Assembly (NCBI RefSeq): GCF_013085465.1
Contig: NZ_CP049838.1
Coordinates: 6,634,001 to 6,698,000 of the forward strand
Length of the DNA: 64,000 bases
DNA from: Streptomyces asoensis
GTDB lineage: Bacteria > Actinomycetota > Actinomycetes > Streptomycetales > Streptomycetaceae
Direction of reading: 5' to 3'
Shown here: positions 18,135 to 25,879 of the stretch, piece by piece
How positions within the stretch are numbered: position 1 is the stretch's first letter
How the letters are laid out: each line of letters begins with the position of its first letter
Notes under the pieces: model-generated
What the model saw: only the letters and a program-made list of their open reading frames with translations
Database searches by the model: none
What the model was told of the DNA's origin: nothing
Position numbers and translations under genes: made by a program

Positions 18135-19243
18135 CTTCCGCCACCAGGCGGTACCGGGGTGAGGCGCGCGAAAGGAGGAGGCCCATCGGCAGCCAGGGCG
18201 ACAGCGGTCCGGGGCCGGCCGACGGGCACGACGCGGCGGTGATCCTGGAGCGCTCCCGGGCGTCGGTCGACCCCGAACTGCGCGCGGTCATCGACTCGTT
18301 GCCCGGCTCCATGCGCCGGGTCGCGCTCTACCACTTCGGCTGGGAGCACGCGGACGGCACCCCGACGGCGGGCAACGCGGGCAAGGCGATCCGCCCGGCC
18401 CTCGTGCTCGCCGCGGCCACGGCACTCGGTGGCCCGGCGGCCCGCGCGGCGGCCCTGGGGGCGGCCGCGGCGGTCGAACTGGTCCACAACTTCACGCTGT
18501 TGCACGACGATGTGATGGACCGGGACGCCACCCGTCGGCACCGCCCCACCGCCTGGACCGTGTTCGGCGACGCCGACGCGATCCTCGCCGGGGACGCCCT
18601 CCAGGCCCTCGCCCTCGGGCTGCTGGCCGCGGATCCGCATCCCGCGTCCTCGGCGGCCGCCCGCCGGGTCGCGGCCTGTGTGGTCGAACTCTGCGCCGGC
18701 CAGCAGGCGGACACGGCCATGGAGAAACGCGGCCCCGCCGAGATCACCCTCGACGAGGTGCTCGTCATGGCCGAGGCCAAGACGGGAGCGCTGCTCGGCT
18801 GCGCCTGTGCCGTGGGCGCGCTGTACGCGGGGGCGGCCGAGGAGGACGTGGACGCGCTGGACGCGTTCGGCAGGGAGGCCGGGCTCGCCTTCCAGCTCAT
18901 CGACGACGTCATCGGCATATGGGGAGATCCGCGGCACACCGGCAAGCCGGCCGGCGCGGATCTCGCCGCCCGCAAGAAGTCCCTGCCGGTGGTCGCCGCG
19001 CTGACCTCCGGCACCCCGGCGGCGGGCGAACTGGCCGAGCTGTACGCGGCGCCCTACGACCCGGCCGACCTGGACCGCACGACGCTGGCCGTCGAACGGG
19101 CCGGCGGCCGCGAGTGGGCGCAGGAGCAGGCGGCCGACCGGATGGCCCGCGCGATGCACGAACTGACCCGGGCGATCCCGGACCCGGAGTCGGCGGGCGG
19201 CCTGCTGTCCCTGGCGGAGTTCGTGACCCGGCGCAGCAGCTAG
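18131..19243 (+). CDS. Polyprenyl diphosphate synthase, probable encapsulin cargo
   Basis: 370 residues from the GTG overlapping the shell stop (GTGA). Trans-isoprenyl diphosphate synthase fold with the first Asp-rich motif in [14 protein letters not shown] and the second in [13 protein letters not shown], plus the [15 protein letters not shown] loop. It joins IPP units to an allylic primer. The first about 36 residues are charged and Gly/Pro-rich, like the disordered N-terminal loading segments of family 2 encapsulin cargo. Start choice is open: a strong AAAGGAGG at 18171-18178 precedes an in-frame ATC at 18185, not a usual start; GTG at 18239 would remove the whole extension. Confidence 0.9.
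   Translation: MTSATRRYRGEARERRRPIGSQGDSGPGPADGHDAAVILERSRASVDPELRAVIDSLPGSMRRVALYHFGWEHADGTPTAGNAGKAIRPALVLAAATALGGPAARAAALGAAAAVELVHNFTLLHDDVMDRDATRRHRPTAWTVFGDADAILAGDALQALALGLLAADPHPASSAAARRVAACVVELCAGQQADTAMEKRGPAEITLDEVLVMAEAKTGALLGCACAVGALYAGAAEEDVDALDAFGREAGLAFQLIDDVIGIWGDPRHTGKPAGADLAARKKSLPVVAALTSGTPAAGELAELYAAPYDPADLDRTTLAVERAGGREWAQEQAADRMARAMHELTRAIPDPESAGGLLSLAEFVTRRSS
18171..18178 (+). promoter_or_regulatory. Strong ribosome-binding site without a usual start codon behind it
   Basis: AAAGGAGG is inside the 5' part of the prenyl synthase frame; six bases later comes ATC (18185), in frame. Either translation begins at the non-canonical ATC or the site is incidental and initiation occurs by coupling at GTG 18131. 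Confidence 0.5.
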
Positions 19244-19363
19244 GACCGACCTGACCGGTCCGGGTACGAGGGGTGGCGGAGGACGCCGGACTGTCTTCGG
19301 AGAGGTTCCGGCCCGGCGGGTCCCGCACATCCCCACGGTGTGCGGGGCCCGCCGCCGTGGGGC

Positions 19364-19969
19364 CTACGCGGGTTCCTCGGCGCTGTCCGGGACCACCGTC
19401 GCCACGATCCGCTCGACCAGCCCCTCCGGCACCCCCACCCCCGGCAGGACGCCGTCCAGGACGTCCGGCAGGGTCAGGTGCTCCAGGATCAGCCCGAGCA
19501 TCGCGAGGTACAGGACGACGACGGTCTCGTCGCCGCCGGGCAGGCCGGTCTCGCGGTGGAAGTCCATGCCCTGGTCGAGGTCGCCGCGCACCGACGTGGT
19601 GAAGGAGGCGCGGAGCTCGGGGCGCCGGGTGGCCTCGAGGCGCATCTCCAGCAGGGCGAGGTAGCCGCTCCGGTCACGGGTCGCGCGGGCCATCAGGTCG
19701 TGCATGAACGCCGTGACCAGGGAGCGGTCACGCGGCCGCGCCAGCAGCGCGCCGAGCACCTCGGGGTCGGGCGCCAGCCGGACGTGCAGCCGGGCGTCGA
19801 TCTGCCTCAGCAGGTCGTCGCGCCCGGTGAAGTAGTTGGAGGCGGTGCCCACCGGCACCGAGGCCGCCGAGTCCACCGCGCGGAACGTGAGCCCTCGCGC
19901 GCCCTCACGCGCGAGCACCTCCACCCCGGCGTCCACCAGGGCCGCCCGGCGCTCCGGATTTCCGGCCAT
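19364..19969 (-). CDS. TetR-family transcriptional regulator
   Basis: 201 residues. N-terminal HTH (about 8-50) with LTFRAVDSAASVPVGTASNYFTGRDDLL, typical TetR; the C-terminal half is a ligand-binding helical domain without recognisable specificity. Divergent from a dihydrofolate-reductase-fold gene, with a perfect inverted repeat in between at 19997-20018, so it likely represses itself and that gene. Confidence 0.92.
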   Translation of the reverse strand: MAGNPERRAALVDAGVEVLAREGARGLTFRAVDSAASVPVGTASNYFTGRDDLLRQIDARLHVRLAPDPEVLGALLARPRDRSLVTAFMHDLMARATRDRSGYLALLEMRLEATRRPELRASFTTSVRGDLDQGMDFHRETGLPGGDETVVVLYLAMLGLILEHLTLPDVLDGVLPGVGVPEGLVERIVATVVPDSAEEPA

Positions 19970-19996
19970 GCGGAACCTTCTCTCTCACTTGGCTCC

Positions 19997-20018
19997 GTTT
20001 CCCGAAACACCGGGAAAC
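19997..20018. promoter_or_regulatory. Probable TetR operator (perfect inverted repeat)
   Basis: GTTTCCCG (19997-20004) and CGGGAAAC (20011-20018) are perfect 8-bp arms with a 6-base spacer. It lies 27 bp upstream of the TetR start in the divergent promoter region. Confidence 0.7.
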
Positions 20019-20027
20019 CCACTTGCA

Positions 20028-20062
20028 ACCACTACAACTGAAGTACTACAACTGGAGTGGTT
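20028..20062. repeat. Direct plus inverted repeat before the reductase gene
   Basis: ACTACAACTG is present at 20031-20040 and 20045-20054, and the pair is flanked by AACCACT (20028-20034) and AGTGGTT (20056-20062). This may be a second regulator site or part of the reductase promoter. Confidence 0.6.
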
Positions 20063-20092
20063 CGAGAGTCAGCCTACGGAAAGAGCCCCCAC

Positions 20093-20677
20093 TTGCGAAA
20101 GCTCACGTACTTCATCGCCTGTTCCGTCGACGGCTTCATCGGAGACGTGAACGGTGACGCCGCGGCGATGTTCCCCTACGTCGACGAGGAGTTCCTCGAC
20201 TTCCTCAAGACGGACCACCCGGAGACCATGTCGACCCCCGGCCGTCGCGCGCTCGGCTTCGACGACCTGGAGAACAAGAGGTTCGACACGATCATCCAGG
20301 GCCGGGCCAGCTACGACGTGGCGCTGAAGGAGGACATCACCAGCCCGTACGCGCACCTGCGCCAGTACGTCGCCTCTCGCACCCTCGGCGAGTCGCCCTC
20401 CCCGGACGTCGAGATCATCGCGGACGGCCTGCTCGACAGGGTCCGCGAGCTGAAGGCGGAGGACGGCGGCCTCGACATCTACCTGTGCGGCGGCTCCCGT
20501 CTCGCTGGCGAGCTGTTCGACGAGATCGACGAGCTCGTGATCAAGACGTACCCGGTCGTCTACGGCGCCGGTATGCCGATGTTCGGCGCCGGCTTCGACG
20601 TCGCCCGCTTCACCCTCGGCGGGGTGCGCTCCTTCGGCAACGGCGCGGTCGTACGGACGTACGACAGGGAACGCTGA
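20093..20677 (+). CDS. Dihydrofolate reductase fold (RibD C-terminal family) protein
   Basis: 194 residues. LTYFIACSVDGFIGD at the start, IIQGRASYDVAL in the middle and IYLCGGSRLAGEL then PVVYGAGMPMF are the NADPH-binding and core marks of the RibD_C/DHFR superfamily. Many Streptomyces paralogues exist and their substrates are unknown. TTG at 20093 is preferred: it gives the usual MRKLTYFIA opening and follows GGAAAGAG; the in-frame GTG at 20057 lies inside the repeated operator-like DNA. Confidence 0.85.
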   Translation: MRKLTYFIACSVDGFIGDVNGDAAAMFPYVDEEFLDFLKTDHPETMSTPGRRALGFDDLENKRFDTIIQGRASYDVALKEDITSPYAHLRQYVASRTLGESPSPDVEIIADGLLDRVRELKAEDGGLDIYLCGGSRLAGELFDEIDELVIKTYPVVYGAGMPMFGAGFDVARFTLGGVRSFGNGAVVRTYDRER

Positions 20678-20733
20678 CCAACACTGACGTACAGCGGGGA
20701 GCGCTCGGGTCCGTGCCGCCCTACTCTGGAGGC

Positions 20734-20970
20734 ATGGACCGGGAACAACGTGTCTGTCCCACCTGTGGGCAGCCAGTGCAGTCCGTCATCCGGCGACACA
20801 AGACGCTGGGCGCGTGGGTCCCGCGCTGGGTACCGGGCCCGTGTCACAACGCGCGCTGCGAGGCGTACGTGGAACCGGGCACCCGGCACAAGGTCGCCGA
20901 GAGCGAGGCCGCCGAGACCGAAGCGGAACCCGAACCCGAACCCGAAGCCCCCGCAGCCCCGACCTCCTGA
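20734..20970 (+). CDS. Small Cys-rich protein with acidic Pro-Glu tail
   Basis: 78 residues. CPTC near the N-terminus and CHNARC about 30 residues later could bind one zinc ion; the last 25 residues are a Glu/Pro repeat (EPEPEPE). CTGGAGGC precedes the ATG. Not recognised beyond a likely zinc ribbon; no function inferred. Confidence 0.65.
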   Translation: MDREQRVCPTCGQPVQSVIRRHKTLGAWVPRWVPGPCHNARCEAYVEPGTRHKVAESEAAETEAEPEPEPEAPAAPTS

Positions 20971-20989
20971 CCTCACCGAGCGGAGACCG

Positions 20990-21568
20990 ATGACCAGCCG
21001 AGTGACCTTGATCTCACCGGCGATCACTTCGGCACTGCGCGAGGCGCGATTCGACGACGGCAGCTGCGAGGTGGACGCCGCCGGGGTGCGCCGGGCCCGG
21101 TCGGTCGCGGCGCTGTTGCCCGGCGCGGACCGCTCGGCGGCCTCGCCCTCCACGCGGTGCAGGCAGACCGCCGAGGCGCTGGGCCTGCCCGCGCCCCAGG
21201 TACCCGCGCTCGCCGCTCTCGACGTGGGCCGCTGGCGCGGCCGGACCCTCACCGAGGTGTCGGCCGCCGAGCCGGACGCGGTGGCGTCCTGGCTGGCGGA
21301 TCCGGCCCATGCCCCGCACGGCGGGGAGACGGTGCGGGGGCTGTGCGACCGCGCCGGGGCCTGGCTGGAGGACATCGCCCGCACTCCGGGGCGGGTGACC
21401 GCCGTGGTGGAACCCGACGTCGTGCGAGCCCTGCTCGTCCGCGCGTTGGGCCTGCCGGAACCGGCCTTCTGGCGCCTCGACGTGCGTCCGCTGACCGCCG
21501 TGGAGCTGAGCGGCCGGGCGGGGCGGTGGAACCTGCGGGTGGGCGCGCCGCTGGGAGAGGGGCCGTAG
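20990..21568 (+). CDS. Histidine-phosphatase-fold protein lacking the catalytic histidines
   Basis: 192 residues with the layout of a phosphoglycerate-mutase-like phosphatase: SPSTRCRQTAEAL, then HGGETVRGLCDR and a C-terminal VVRALLVRALGLP block. The catalytic LxRHGxT stretch reads LISPAITSA and the second histidine region (usually SHGGV) reads VEPDVV, so both catalytic histidines are gone. It is therefore probably a non-enzymatic relative; such proteins are often encoded near cobalt transport genes, but none is visible here. Starts 19 bp after the Cys-rich gene, so likely co-transcribed. Confidence 0.82.
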   Translation: MTSRVTLISPAITSALREARFDDGSCEVDAAGVRRARSVAALLPGADRSAASPSTRCRQTAEALGLPAPQVPALAALDVGRWRGRTLTEVSAAEPDAVASWLADPAHAPHGGETVRGLCDRAGAWLEDIARTPGRVTAVVEPDVVRALLVRALGLPEPAFWRLDVRPLTAVELSGRAGRWNLRVGAPLGEGP

Positions 21569-21608
21569 GCGGCTCACCGGTCGGCGGCGGGCGGTCAGTG
21601 GTCGCCGG

Positions 21609-22388
21609 TCAGTGGTCGGCCGTCGGCCCGGTGGCCCGGGAACCGGCTCGGGGCAACCCGCCCGTCTCCGCGTCGCGCGCGGTCAGGCAGTACAGGCCGC
21701 CGGTCGGGTCGCGCATCACCGTCCAGTGGGGATGGCGGGCGACGAGGACCGCGCCGAGCCCCTCGTGCCGGGCGCGTACGGCGCCGATGTCCGGGCCGCA
21801 GGCCAGGTCGAGATGGGCGCGGACAGCGCTCTCCGCGTCGAGCCGCTGGAGCAGGATACGGACCGGCAGCCCCGGCGGCGGCTCGACCACGTGGAACTCG
21901 GGCCGGGAGCCCGGCCGGGCCGACCAGTCGGGCAACAGGCCGCTCCAGAAGGCGACTTCGCTCTCGTACGCCGACGGCGGGAGGTCCATGCACACCTGGT
22001 CCAGGCGGCTGCCGGCCACCACGGGCGGCCGCACCGACTCCCCGTGCCACGGCACCGCGCAGAACAACTGCCCTGCGGGGGAGCGCAGTACGGTCCAGCC
22101 GTCGTGCGCGGCGGCCGTCTCGGCGCCCAGTTCCCGCGCCGCCGCGACGAAACCGGGCACATCCCGCACGGCGAGGTCGAGATGCGCGCCGCCGTCGCCG
22201 TCCGTGACCGCCTGGACCTTCACACAGGCGTCGGCGTCCTTCGGGAGCAGGGTGACGAACTCCCCGTCCTCACCCCTGGCTTCGGAGAGGGACGTATCCG
22301 TGACGGCGGTCCAGAAGTCGCACGCCCGCGCGAAGCTCCGGGTGGGCCGGTCGACGAAGACGTGGGCCCAGCGGACCGGTCGGCTCAT
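21609..22388 (-). CDS. VOC family protein with two glyoxalase-like modules
   Basis: 259 residues, an internal duplication of the VOC beta-alpha-beta-beta-beta module (about 5-120 and 130-245; matching ends WTVLRSPAGQLFC and WTVMRDPTGGLYC). Such proteins bind small ligands or metals; the specific role is unknown. The start overlaps the stop of the next VOC gene (ATGA), giving an araC-VOC-VOC operon. Confidence 0.85.
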   Translation of the reverse strand: MSRPVRWAHVFVDRPTRSFARACDFWTAVTDTSLSEARGEDGEFVTLLPKDADACVKVQAVTDGDGGAHLDLAVRDVPGFVAAARELGAETAAAHDGWTVLRSPAGQLFCAVPWHGESVRPPVVAGSRLDQVCMDLPPSAYESEVAFWSGLLPDWSARPGSRPEFHVVEPPPGLPVRILLQRLDAESAVRAHLDLACGPDIGAVRARHEGLGAVLVARHPHWTVMRDPTGGLYCLTARDAETGGLPRAGSRATGPTADH

Positions 22389-22798
22389 CCGGTCCGCTCC
22401 ATGAACCGCAGCATGTTCCCCGCCGGGTCCCGGAACGCGCAGTCGCGCACCCCGTAGGGCTGGTCCGTCGGCTCCTGGAGCACCTCGACGCCGGCCTCCC
22501 GCACCCGCGCGTGCAGCGCGTCGCAGTCGGCGGTGGTGAAGATGACCCCGCGCAGCACGCCCTTGGCGAGCAGCCGGGCCATCGCCTCCCGGTCGGCGGG
22601 GGAGAAGTCCGGGTTCGCGCCCGGCGGCTCCAGCACGAGGTTCACGTCCGGCTGGAGCGGCGACCCGACGGTCACCCATCGCATCCCCTCGAAGGAGACG
22701 TCGTTGCGGACTTCGAGGCCGAGCACCTCGACGTAGAAGTGCAGGGCCTTGTCGTGGTCGTCGACGGCGACGAAACACTGGTGGAGTTTGAGGTCCAT
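22385..22798 (-). CDS. VOC (glyoxalase/bleomycin-resistance) family protein
   Basis: 137 residues, single VOC domain: HQCFVAVDDHDKALHFYVEVLGLEV at the start and CAFRDPAGNMLRFME at the end (Glu metal ligand candidate). The ATG is 10 bases after the AraC-family gene and the stop overlaps the next VOC gene. Possible target genes of that regulator. Confidence 0.88.
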   Translation of the reverse strand: MDLKLHQCFVAVDDHDKALHFYVEVLGLEVRNDVSFEGMRWVTVGSPLQPDVNLVLEPPGANPDFSPADREAMARLLAKGVLRGVIFTTADCDALHARVREAGVEVLQEPTDQPYGVRDCAFRDPAGNMLRFMERTG

Positions 22799-22808
22799 GG
22801 TGTCCAGC

Positions 22809-23210
22809 CTAGGTGCGCCGGCCGCGCAGCGGTCGGGTGTACGTCCGGGCCACACAGGACGGGATCACCGCGCCGGCCTCGTGCGACCGCGCCCGGTACG
22901 CGCTCGGGGTCTCGCCGACCAGTTCGGTGAAGCGGGAGCTGAAGGAGCCGAGCGAGGTGCAGCCGACCGCCATGCAGACCTCCGTCACGGTCAGGTCGCC
23001 GCGGCGCAGGAGGGTCTTGGCGCGCTCGACCCGCCGGGTCATGAGATAGCCGTAGGGCGTCTCGCCGTAGGCCTCGCGGAAGCTGCGCTGGAAGTGGCCA
23101 GGGGACATCAGCGCGGTGCTCGCGAGCGCGGCGACGTCGAGCGGCTCCGCGTACTCACGGTCCATCCGGTCGCGTGCCTGCCGCAGCCGTTTCAGGTCCT
23201 CGAGGGTCAC
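22809..23210 (-). CDS. Short AraC-family regulator
   Basis: 133 residues, essentially the two-HTH DNA-binding domain of AraC/XylS (about 15-112; PGHFQRSFREAYGETPYGYL and the second HTH SLGSFSSRFTELVGETPSAYR) without a ligand domain. First gene of an operon with two VOC proteins, a standard arrangement in Streptomyces. Confidence 0.9.
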   Translation of the reverse strand: MTLEDLKRLRQARDRMDREYAEPLDVAALASTALMSPGHFQRSFREAYGETPYGYLMTRRVERAKTLLRRGDLTVTEVCMAVGCTSLGSFSSRFTELVGETPSAYRARSHEAGAVIPSCVARTYTRPLRGRRT

Positions 23211-23240
23211 GCGGCCAGCATCGCACGAAGGGCGACGTCC

Positions 23241-23314
23241 GGGAGGGGGAGAAAAGGAGACCGCACCCGGACCGTCGGGGACGCCGTGTTCGGCGGCCCG
23301 CGGACCGGGTGCGG
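23241..23314 (-). terminator. sodN transcript terminator
   Basis: Perfect 10-bp arms (CCGCACCCGG 23261-23270; CCGGGTGCGG 23305-23314) enclose a GC-rich loop; on the sodN strand the stem is followed by a pyrimidine tract with TTTT (23241-23260). Confidence 0.7.
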
Positions 23315-23379
23315 ACAGGTGGGCGTTGCGACCGGTGCAAGGGCAGGTCGGACGGCCCGGGGTGAAGATCAGGCCTTGA
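23261..23379 (-). ncRNA. sodN 3' UTR, possible s-SodF-type small RNA
   Basis: The 119-base tail between the sodN stop and its terminator is long enough to hold the roughly 90-nt s-SodF RNA that, in S. coelicolor, is cut from the sodN 3' UTR and pairs with sodF mRNA. I cannot check complementarity because sodF is not in the window; the call rests on position and known biology. Confidence 0.35.
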
Positions 23380-23775
23380 TCAGGCCTTCTTGGTCTCCCA
23401 GAAGATCTTGTCGATCTCGGCGATGAGCTCCAGGGCCTTCTCGCCGGTCTTCGGGTCCGTCGAGGCCTTGGCGGCCGACAGGGCCTTCAGGGTGTCGTTG
23501 ACCAGCTGGTGCAGCTGGGGGTACTTCTCGAAGTGCGGGGGCTTGAAGTAGTCGCTCCACAGCACGGAGACGTGGTGCTTCGCGAGCTCGGCACGCTGCT
23601 CCTTGATGACGGTGGCGCGCGCCTGGAAGTGCGGGTCGTCGTTGGCGGCCATCTTTTCCTGGACGGCCTTCACCGACTCCGCCTCGATGCGGGCCTGGGC
23701 CGGGTCGTACACACCGCAGGGCAGGTCGCAGTGTGCGCTGACCTTGACCTTGGGGGCAAACAGGCGGGAAAGCAT
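23380..23775 (-). CDS. sodN: Nickel superoxide dismutase precursor
   Basis: 131 residues, exactly the family length. A 14-residue leader (MLSRLFAPKVKVSA) precedes the nickel hook HCDLPCGVYDP, whose His, two Cys and free N-terminus bind nickel after cleavage; four-helix-bundle subunits form a hexamer that dismutes superoxide. It is divergent from the processing protease gene sodX. Its nickel-dependent expression is known from Streptomyces. Confidence 0.98.
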   Translation of the reverse strand: MLSRLFAPKVKVSAHCDLPCGVYDPAQARIEAESVKAVQEKMAANDDPHFQARATVIKEQRAELAKHHVSVLWSDYFKPPHFEKYPQLHQLVNDTLKALSAAKASTDPKTGEKALELIAEIDKIFWETKKA

Positions 23776-23920
23776 GGAGCGTTCCTTCCTCGTGATCGTC
23801 TTCTCAGGTGGGACATTACTCCCTGCAAGACGTGTTTTCGCGAGTGCCCCCTTGGGCTTAGGACAAAAGTCCGGGGTCAGACTGAGACTGGTGGAGGAAC
23901 AGACCGGGGAGGTGCCGGCG

Positions 23921-24355
23921 ATGCCGGAGCTGTCGCAGGAGACCGAGCGCGCGAGGGCGGCCGCGCTCTTCGGACTGGCCGAGGTGACCGGCCCGTCCAT
24001 GGTGCCCACGCTGTACCAGGGGGACCGGCTGGTGGTGCAGTACGGCGCCCGGGTCCGGGCCGGTGACGTGATCGTGCTGCGGCATCCGTTCCAGCAGGAC
24101 CTGCTCGTCGTCAAGCGGGCCACGGAGCGCCGCGAGGGCGGCTGGTGGGTCCGCGGGGACAACACCTACGCCGGCGGCGACAGCACCGACTACGGGACCG
24201 TGCCCGACGAGCTGATCCTGGGCAAGGTGCGGCTGCGCTACCGCCCGCTGAAGCCCGGTCAGCGCTCGCCGCTTGCGGTGGTGCGCTGGGCGCTGTCGGC
24301 GGCCAGGCCGGTGCTGGCCGTCCGGTCCGCCTCCAGGCGCTTGCGGGCGCGGTAG
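23921..24355 (+). CDS. sodX: Nickel SOD maturation protease (signal-peptidase-like)
   Basis: 144 residues, S26-type peptidase with the Ser in TGPSMVPTL (about residue 26) and the Lys in VVKRATE, the Ser-Lys dyad. It has no obvious membrane anchor, fitting cleavage of the SodN leader in the cytosol. ATG preceded by GGGGAGGTG. Its last 97 bases overlap the end of the CGNR regulator gene on the other strand. Confidence 0.94.
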   Translation: MPELSQETERARAAALFGLAEVTGPSMVPTLYQGDRLVVQYGARVRAGDVIVLRHPFQQDLLVVKRATERREGGWWVRGDNTYAGGDSTDYGTVPDELILGKVRLRYRPLKPGQRSPLAVVRWALSAARPVLAVRSASRRLRAR

Positions 24356-24888
24356 GCGGCCACGTTGGCGCGGGTGGCGCAGCGGTCGGAGCAGTAGCGC
24401 CGGGAGCGGTTGGTCGAGGTGTCGAGGTAGGCGTTGCGGCAGGGGACCGCCTCGCACAGGCCCAGGCGGTCGACGCCGTACTCGGTGAGGTGGAACGCCA
24501 GACCCATGGCCGCGATGGCCGCGTAGCCCGCCGTCGCGTTCGACGGGTGGTCGGCCAGGTGCATGTGCCACAGCGGGCGGCCGTCGTCGTCGCGGAAGTC
24601 GTGGCCGGAGATCTGCGGGCTCACCGGGAACTCCAGGAGGAGCGAGTTCAGCAGGTCCACCGCGAGGGTCTCGTCGCCGCCGTCGGCCGCCTCGAAGACC
24701 GCGCGCAGGCGGGCCCGGACCGAGCGGAACCGGGTGACGTCCGCGTCGGTGGCCCGACGGCCCGCCGACTGGTTGCCGCCGAAGAGGGCGCGGACTGCCT
24801 CGACCGAGGTCAGCGCGTCCTTGCCCCGGGCCGGTTCCTCGCTGTTGACGAGGCGCACGGCGTAATCCGAGTAATAGGCCAGTTCCAC
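24259..24888 (-). CDS. CGNR zinc finger regulator
   Basis: 209 residues. An N-terminal ABATE-like stress domain is followed by the CGNR zinc finger (about 143-180): C-EAVPCRNAYLD, then NRSRRYCSDRCATRANVAAYRARKR, a putative DNA-binding motif. A Ser/Thr-rich tail follows. The 3' end overlaps sodX by 97 bases tail to tail; both reading frames look genuine. Confidence 0.87.
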   Translation of the reverse strand: MELAYYSDYAVRLVNSEEPARGKDALTSVEAVRALFGGNQSAGRRATDADVTRFRSVRARLRAVFEAADGGDETLAVDLLNSLLLEFPVSPQISGHDFRDDDGRPLWHMHLADHPSNATAGYAAIAAMGLAFHLTEYGVDRLGLCEAVPCRNAYLDTSTNRSRRYCSDRCATRANVAAYRARKRLEADRTASTGLAADSAQRTTASGER

Positions 24889-24988
24889 TTGTAGTCCTTA
24901 CGGTGGCGCTCTATGGTCGGGATGCGGGCGGGGTAACGGCCGTTCGTGCTTCCAGGGTATTACGCGACGAATGCGGCGGAGGGGTTCG

Positions 24989-25771
24989 ATGACGGACGCG
25001 CAGACGACCACGAACGGTGTCACGGCCGGTGCCGACTGGGCTGCCTGGCAGCGGAGCTGGGACCGCCAGCAGGAGTGGTACATGCCCGACCGCGAGGAAC
25101 GTTTCCGGATCATGCTCGACATGGTCGAGGGGCTCGTCGGGCCCGCCCCGCGCGTCCTCGACCTCGCCTGCGGCACCGGCACGATCACCGCCCGACTGCT
25201 CGCCCGTCTCCCCGGCGCGACCAGCACCGGCGTCGACCTCGACCCGGCGCTCCTCGCCATCGCCGAGGGCACCTTCGACGGCGACGACCGCGTCACCTTC
25301 GTGACGGCGGACCTCAAGGACCCGGACTGGCCGGCCCGGCTGCCGTACGACGCGTACGACGCCGTCCTGACCGCCACGGCCCTGCACTGGCTGCACAGCG
25401 AACCCCTCGCTGCCCTCTACGGTCAGGTCGCGGAACTCGTCCGCGACGGTGGTGTCTTCATGAACGCGGACCACATGATCGACGACACGACGCCCCGGAT
25501 CAACGCGGCGGAGCGCGCACAGCGCCACGCCCGCATGGATCAGGCCAGGGCCGACGGGGTGCTCGACTGGGCCGAGTGGTGGCAGTTCGCCGCCAAGGAC
25601 CCCGTCCTCGCCGGGCCGACCGCCCGCCGCTTCGAGATCTACGGCGAGCACGCCGACGGCGACATGCCCGCCGCCTCCTGGCATGCTCGCGTGCTGCTCG
25701 AACAGGGCTTCAGCGAGGCCCGGCCCGTGTGGGCGTCACCCTCCGACACCCTGTTGCTGGCGTTGAAGTGA
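24989..25771 (+). CDS. Class I SAM-dependent methyltransferase
   Basis: 260 residues with the SAM-binding motif I RVLDLACGTGTITARLLARL (about 54-73), then GVDLDPALL and a motif-III-like region TATALHWL typical of trans-aconitate-type methyltransferases. Substrate unknown. ATG at 24989 preceded by GGAGGGG is preferred over the ATG 18 bases upstream. Confidence 0.88.
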   Translation: MTDAQTTTNGVTAGADWAAWQRSWDRQQEWYMPDREERFRIMLDMVEGLVGPAPRVLDLACGTGTITARLLARLPGATSTGVDLDPALLAIAEGTFDGDDRVTFVTADLKDPDWPARLPYDAYDAVLTATALHWLHSEPLAALYGQVAELVRDGGVFMNADHMIDDTTPRINAAERAQRHARMDQARADGVLDWAEWWQFAAKDPVLAGPTARRFEIYGEHADGDMPAASWHARVLLEQGFSEARPVWASPSDTLLLALK

Positions 25772-25830
25772 CCGCGCCTTCGTACCGGCCGAAACCAGGC
25801 GGTCGGCGCTGACACGTCCCGAACGGCGGA

Positions 25831-25863
25831 AAGGGGCGGTACGGGATTCCCGTACCGCCCCTT
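25831..25863. terminator. Bidirectional terminator between methyltransferase and ABC operon
   Basis: Perfect 15-bp arms at 25831-25845 and 25849-25863 with a three-base loop between two convergent units. Confidence 0.92.
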
Positions 25864-25879
25864 CTCGTTCACCGTGTCG

